Origin: Prevotella sp. CAG:732
GTDB taxonomy: Bacteria; Bacteroidota; Bacteroidia; Bacteroidales; Bacteroidaceae
DNA length: 64,000 nucleotides
Assembly: GCA_000436035.1 (NCBI GenBank)
Contig: FR893235.1
Coordinates: 1 to 64,000 of the forward strand
Direction: 5' to 3'
The number at the start of each line of letters is the position of its first letter. The first letter of the stretch is position 1. A program made the translations under genes and the position numbers. Positions 60,607 to 64,000 of the stretch are shown piece after piece. Below the pieces are notes generated by a model. The model saw only the letters and a program-made list of their open reading frames with translations. It was not told where the DNA came from and ran no database searches.

Positions 60607-61170
60607 CTAGTTAAATCCCACTTTGTTGAATCCCATGGCTCCCAGCATCTCCCGAAACTGCTGCTTGGCGTTCTCCTCTGCCGTAGTGATGTTGGCTGGG
60701 GTGAGGCATCGGCGCTTCATGTTGTCGTAGGCACGGTAGTACATCGCTTGCCGGTCCTTGCCAATCCACTTGCCGTCCTCGTAGAACGACTGGGTCTTCG
60801 CCTCGTCGATGAAGTTGTTGTCGAGTAGCTTGATGTCGGGCAGGGTGCAGGTGATGCTATCCTTGTCTGCTTTCAGCCATCCCTCCTTCACGTCTCTCAT
60901 GTCGATACCGAGGCGCAGTGTGCCGTAGTAGATGCGCACCAGGTAGTCGTCGCCGAAGAAGCCATGACGGGTGGTATCGACGAGTTCCTCGTCGTTGATG
61001 GAGAGGAACTCCCACTGTCCGATAGCCTCGATGGATTTCACCTGGGTAGGCGATAGGGTGGTCTCGCCCACGCTACCAGCTTCGAGCGAGTTGTCCTTGT
61101 TCCACCAGTAGAGTCCTCCACCGATGATGACAACCAAGGTCAATATGATGATAATCTCAAACTTTCTCAT
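60607..61170 (-). CDS. DUF4230-family protein, membrane-anchored
   Basis: A 187-residue protein with an N-terminal membrane helix (IIIILTLVVIIGGGLYWW) and the domain WEFLSINDEELVDTTRHGFFGDDYLVRIYYGTLRLGIDMRD-like core, which matches DUF4230 as I recall it. Function unknown. The ATG at 61170 was chosen because the frame otherwise begins at a TTG. It lies 27 bp downstream of a second protein with similar C-terminal features, suggesting an ancient tandem duplication. The C-terminal helix region (ENAKQQFREMLGAMGFNKV) resembles the end of its neighbour. Confidence 0.75.
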   Translation of the reverse strand: MRKFEIIIILTLVVIIGGGLYWWNKDNSLEAGSVGETTLSPTQVKSIEAIGQWEFLSINDEELVDTTRHGFFGDDYLVRIYYGTLRLGIDMRDVKEGWLKADKDSITCTLPDIKLLDNNFIDEAKTQSFYEDGKWIGKDRQAMYYRAYDNMKRRCLTPANITTAEENAKQQFREMLGAMGFNKVGFN

Positions 61171-61197
61171 TTTCCAAATCAAATGAATTCTTCACTC

Positions 61198-61857
61198 TTA
61201 GTTCTTCACTTGCATGATGGTCTTCAGATCCTCCACCGTGAATTTCTTGCGGAAGGTAATCTTGATGTTCTCCTCCTTGAATCCCAAGTCCTTGAGCATT
61301 GGGATGAGGGTGTTGGCGGCACTCTGTCGAGCCGTCTCCAGGATGTCCATATTGGGGATGTCACGGATGATGCCCTCCCTGCCTTGCTGCTCATATTGCG
61401 ATAGTTCGGCATCGGAGAAGTTGCGGCGGGTGAACGCCACGTATTGCTTCACGCCGTCGTGGTCTATCTTGCTGCTCGTGAGCATCACCTTGGGGTCGGG
61501 GAGTATGATTTCTATCTTGTCGCCCTTGCGACTTACGTTCTTCTGGGAGAAGTCCTTGAAGTCAACGTATGCCTTGAGCGTGGCGTCCATGGGGATGGCC
61601 ACCTTGCGATTGGAGCCTGGCACCTCGATGTTGAAAGCTTTCTTCAAGAACGAACCTTTCAACTTCAGTTGGTCGTCGTGCGTCACAATCTTGTGAACAT
61701 GAACTTCGGCAGTGTAGAGGCGGCTGCATTTCTGTATCTGCATCACCATCATCGGAATCGTGTCGATGACTTTCGCCTTTTCCTCTGTCTTCTTCTGAGA
61801 ACAGGAGGAAAAGGTGAAAACCATGGCAGATAATATGATAAATAATACCTTTTTCAT
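61198..61857 (-). CDS. DUF4230-family lipoprotein
   Basis: A 219-residue lipoprotein: MKKVLFIILSAMVFTFSSC ends in a lipobox (Cys19). The rest has DUF4230 character (IQKCSRLYTAEVHVHKIVTH; KVAIPMDATLKAYVDFKDF; TARQSAANTLIPMLKDLGF). Function unknown. The frame extends to 61893, but the -7 element of its promoter lies at 61880-61887, so the ATG at 61857 is preferred. It is the first of a likely two- or three-gene transcript with the second DUF4230 gene and the alanine symporter. Confidence 0.78.
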   Translation of the reverse strand: MKKVLFIILSAMVFTFSSCSQKKTEEKAKVIDTIPMMVMQIQKCSRLYTAEVHVHKIVTHDDQLKLKGSFLKKAFNIEVPGSNRKVAIPMDATLKAYVDFKDFSQKNVSRKGDKIEIILPDPKVMLTSSKIDHDGVKQYVAFTRRNFSDAELSQYEQQGREGIIRDIPNMDILETARQSAANTLIPMLKDLGFKEENIKITFRKKFTVEDLKTIMQVKN

Positions 61858-61879
61858 GCGAATTGTCTCGTTTTGGCTG

Positions 61880-61911
61880 CAAAGGTACATCATTTTGTCG
61901 GAAAAACCAAA
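61880..61911 (-). promoter_or_regulatory. Promoter of the DUF4230 genes
   Basis: On the minus strand, TTTG at 61911-61908, a 20-bp spacer and TACCTTTG at 61887-61880: full consensus. Confidence 0.75.
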
Positions 61912-61994
61912 ACTTTTGCTTACTTTTTGCTTGCCTTCTTGTCGCAGCTAGTGTTCTTCTCTGTCTGTAGGTTTGTTTTGTGGAGAATGGAACG

Positions 61995-63089
61995 TTAGAA
62001 GTGATTGCCCCTGGAGGTCTCTTTGTCATGGAAGAAACCCCTCAGTCCGCCCACGATATAAGCAGCCTTGTTCATCGGCTTATGGTGCAGTATCTGCTGG
62101 GCGATGAAGTAGTCTTTGTGCAAGAACCAGTCGTGCAACTCGCCCACGTAGTCGGTGCGCATGTGCAGGCTCAGGTCGATGGCGGTCTTCTCCTCCACGC
62201 CATAGGTGTAGATGAGTTTCACCTTCAGTTGCAGCTGCCAGTAGGCTTGTTGAGCCAGCATCTCCTCGGTAGGCTCCACGTATTTTCTGTTGTGCAGGGT
62301 GAAGGAGATGTGGTCGGGCATAGCCTTCTTGATGTGGGCTTGGTAGAAGGGTTTGTAGGTGAAGTACTCGTCGATGATGCTCTTGTCGAAGAGCGACTTC
62401 AACTCTTGTTGGGCGGTGAGGAGCTGCTTGGCTTCCAGGTCGCCGAAGTACTGGTAGGCTTCTCTGCCCTTCAATAGCAACATCAGACTGGTGGGCGAGA
62501 TGGAGGTGTAGCCACGGGCAGCCCAACAGTGCAGGAGTACGTACATCTTTCGAGTTGCCACGCTGTGCATTTTGTCCATGGCATTGAGGTCGATGGTGGT
62601 TACGCCCTTGTCGAAGGCGAAGAAGTACTGCATCAGGGCGTAGTCGAAACGTAGTTTTACCATCCATAAGCCGTTGCTCGACTTGTAGAAGTCGGGGGTG
62701 AAGAGACTGTCGAAGTGCTTGTGGTAGGTGGTGTCGTTCATCTTGTAGGGAATGTCGATGGACTTCTTTGCCATCTGGCAGAGCTTGTCTTTGAGCCAGA
62801 GATTGTTGGATCGGTTGTATCCGAACTCCTTGAGGGGCATGACGACATCGACGTGTCCTGCCTGGAATTGTTCTTTGGTGAAGGGGAGGTGCCCGTGCAT
62901 CAGGTTGGCTGGCACGATGAATTTCTTGATCACCGTCTGGTTGTGCTTGATGATGAGCATCAGGAGTTTGTACTCGGCTGCGTTGTAGTCGTTGTACATC
63001 AGTCCTTGGGTGCCAAGGATGGAGATGAGGTCTTTCTGGTGAGTGTCCTCATGGAGCAAGATCGGTTCTGGTTCTTGATTGTCTGCCAT
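61995..63089 (-). CDS. Probable replication initiation protein (Rep_3-like)
   Basis: A 364-residue soluble protein that looks like two winged-helix domains, as in plasmid Rep_3/RepB initiators. NDYNAAEYKLLMLIIKHNQ and the segment KMHSVATRKMYVLLHCWAA, followed by a helix-rich DNA-binding-like part (LLLKGREAYQYFGDLEAKQL), fit that family. Rep_3 proteins bind iterons near their gene to start plasmid replication. The region upstream of its start (63090-63640) is non-coding and rich in inverted repeats, as an origin might be. A chromosomal remnant of an integrated plasmid or conjugative element is plausible. Confidence in the family is moderate. Confidence 0.6.
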   Translation of the reverse strand: MADNQEPEPILLHEDTHQKDLISILGTQGLMYNDYNAAEYKLLMLIIKHNQTVIKKFIVPANLMHGHLPFTKEQFQAGHVDVVMPLKEFGYNRSNNLWLKDKLCQMAKKSIDIPYKMNDTTYHKHFDSLFTPDFYKSSNGLWMVKLRFDYALMQYFFAFDKGVTTIDLNAMDKMHSVATRKMYVLLHCWAARGYTSISPTSLMLLLKGREAYQYFGDLEAKQLLTAQQELKSLFDKSIIDEYFTYKPFYQAHIKKAMPDHISFTLHNRKYVEPTEEMLAQQAYWQLQLKVKLIYTYGVEEKTAIDLSLHMRTDYVGELHDWFLHKDYFIAQQILHHKPMNKAAYIVGGLRGFFHDKETSRGNHF

Positions 63090-63528
63090 TGCTTTTTTGT
63101 TTAAATATTAATAAAAAATAAAAGCATGGGAGGGAACAGAATGAAATCTCTCTAATATGCCCCACCTTATTTATGATGGTCTTGGAGGGGCATTTGCAAT
63201 TAAACGACTCAAACTGCCCCACCATGCCTATATAAATCCCGACATTTCGGGAAATACATAGCGGAGCCATGTTTGAATCTGCTCGTTTTTTGCAAATACC
63301 CATTTAGGAGCGACCAACTTCTAAGAGTACATTTAGAGAGTAACAGACCCAAAGTCTTGAAGAGATTTCACCGCAGTTGTACTACGGATTCATCTTTTCT
63401 GATATGTGTCACAAAGGTAACAATAATTATTGGTTTATCCAAATATATTCGACATTATTTTCACTTTTCCTCGATATTTCTTTCGTTTTGCGTGATTCTT
63501 GCATAAAAGTAGTATAAAACTCAACCAT

Positions 63529-63573
63529 TTCGCCCCATGTACCTCCTGGTGGGTGGGAGGTGCATGGGGCGAA
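63529..63573. repeat. Strong inverted repeat (18-bp arms)
   Basis: TTCGCCCCATGTACCTCC pairs with GGAGGTGCATGGGGCGAA with only one T·G pair, around a nine-base loop. No T-run follows, so it is not an ordinary terminator. Confidence 0.85.
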
Positions 63574-63595
63574 GTTCAATATTCACTTGACAGTC

Positions 63596-63637
63596 CCACT
63601 GCAAAAACAGTCGCAATTGCGACAAAAGTTGCAGTGG
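63596..63637. repeat. Composite 42-bp palindrome
   Basis: Outer arms CCACTGCAA (63596-63604) and TTGCAGTGG (63629-63637) and the perfect inner palindrome GTCGCAATTGCGAC (63610-63623) share one centre at 63616.5. It lies 4 bp before the first recognisable DUF4143 residues. Confidence 0.85.
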
Positions 63638-63641
63638 AGGG

Positions 63642-64000
63642 GTGGATGATGCCTTTCTCTTCAATAGTGCTAAAAGGTATAATGTGAAAGGTAGGAAGTA
63701 TTTCAATACTATCCAAAAGTACTATGTCGTCGATCTTGGACTGAGAAATGCCAAACTGAATTTCCGGCAGCAAGAACGTTCTCATTTGATGGAAAATATG
63801 CTGTATAACGAACTTGTCCATAGGGGCTATAATGTAGATGTCGGTGTAGTGGAGGTCGAGCGAATGGTCGATGGCAAGCGCAAGCAGTGTCAGTATGAAA
63901 TAGACTTTGTCATCAATATTGGCAGCGAGAAAGTATATATCCAGTCTGCCTTGAATGTTGATACAGTGGAAAAGAAAGAGCAAGAAACCTTTTCGCTGCA
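63642..64000 (+). pseudogene. 5'-truncated DUF4143-type ATPase gene, running off the window
   Basis: The frame from 63642 encodes the C-terminal DUF4143 domain of archaeal/bacterial AAA-type ATPases: DDAFLFNSAKRYNVKGRKYF, then KYYVVDLGLRNA, ENMLYNELVHRGYNVDVG and EIDFVINIGSEKVYIQSA. The N-terminal ATPase domain (Walker motifs and about 300 residues) is absent. An in-frame stop (TGA, 63588-63590) lies upstream, and no suitable ATG exists before the domain. The gene continues past 64000, so its end is unknown. It is probably a remnant made when the 5' part was lost at the adjacent palindrome. Confidence 0.75.

Larger units (their letters stand above)
63090..63641. other. Palindrome-rich non-coding region upstream of the Rep-like gene
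   Basis: No credible gene. It holds repeated GCCCCACC motifs (63159-63166 and 63216-63223), the inverted repeat ATGCCCC/GGGGCAT (63157-63193), TCCCGA-cat-TTCGGGA (63237-63252), an 18-bp hairpin (63529-63573) and a 42-bp palindrome (63596-63637). It could be a relict replication origin, an element end or a mobile repeat. Confidence 0.5.

Noticed and set aside
63237..63252. Terminator hairpin TCCCGA-cat-TTCGGGA
   Set aside because: The stem is short, no T-run follows and no gene ends nearby; kept only as part of the palindrome-rich region.
63049..63303. An 84-codon frame on the minus strand over the Rep-like gene start
   Set aside because: It overlaps the start of the initiator gene in another frame, has Cys- and Arg-rich random-looking sequence and crosses the inverted repeats. 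It is probably non-coding, although the region may be repeated elsewhere.

Overview
The window looks like a chromosomal segment of a gut-type Bacteroidota, most likely Prevotella/Segatella. The grounds are the Bacteroidota promoter form (TTTG, 19-20 bp, TAnnTTTG) upstream of many genes, the near absence of Shine-Dalgarno sequences, and the gene families present: a hybrid two-component sensor/AraC regulator, DUF4827, DUF5686, DUF4230 and DUF2723 proteins, a TamB/lipoprotein-TamA pair, an inositol-sphingolipid cluster, and a secreted protein with a Prevotella-type C-terminal sorting-like motif. All assignments come from reading motifs; no database search was possible.

Layout. 1-3.5 kb: a small secreted lytic transglycosylase, an initiator-type tRNA-Met, a TetR regulator, fabG and an RluA-type pseudouridine synthase. 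3.5-10.7 kb: tamB and its lipoprotein TamA-like partner, for outer-membrane assembly. 11-15.2 kb: a sugar nucleotidyltransferase overlapping an NrnA-type DHH phosphoesterase, then a DUF4827 lipoprotein and glmM. 15.4-35.8 kb is a long minus-strand block. In transcription order it holds pgpA, gtrA, a CDP-alcohol phosphatidyltransferase and a PAP2/AUR1-like gene (inositol lipid synthesis), MATE, cysE, a THUMP RNA methyltransferase with an RGG-like tail, a DPP-IV-type peptidase, purD, a membrane protein, a YqaA/DedA protein, znuA, znuC, gltS, a giant DUF2723 membrane protein, a polysaccharide deacetylase and a 247-residue unknown.

36-59 kb is mostly plus strand and devoted to glycan use and sensing: a DUF5686 outer-membrane protein, an orphan LuxR-type response regulator, a LacI regulator with a PurR-like operator over its own promoter, a hybrid two-component system, a PA14-type GH31, a GH2, a membrane-bound AraC regulator and a YicI-like GH31. 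The three hydrolases would suit removal of xylose and galactose side chains from xyloglucan-type oligosaccharides, but no SusC/SusD pair is present. A secreted protein and a 67-residue companion lie between them. 59-64 kb: an alanine symporter, two DUF4230 genes, a probable plasmid-type replication initiator, a palindrome-rich non-coding stretch, and the 5'-truncated end of a DUF4143 ATPase gene running off the window.

Most unusual: a family of intergenic tandem repeats with a strict 22-bp period. They sit just after stop codons, in a probable 5' leader, or overlapping terminators, and in two cases they share sequence with terminator hairpin arms. Also notable are the inositol-lipid cluster without an adjacent myo-inositol-phosphate synthase, znuAC without a permease gene, promoters nested in the terminator of the preceding gene, and a 42-bp palindrome at the break of the DUF4143 fragment.
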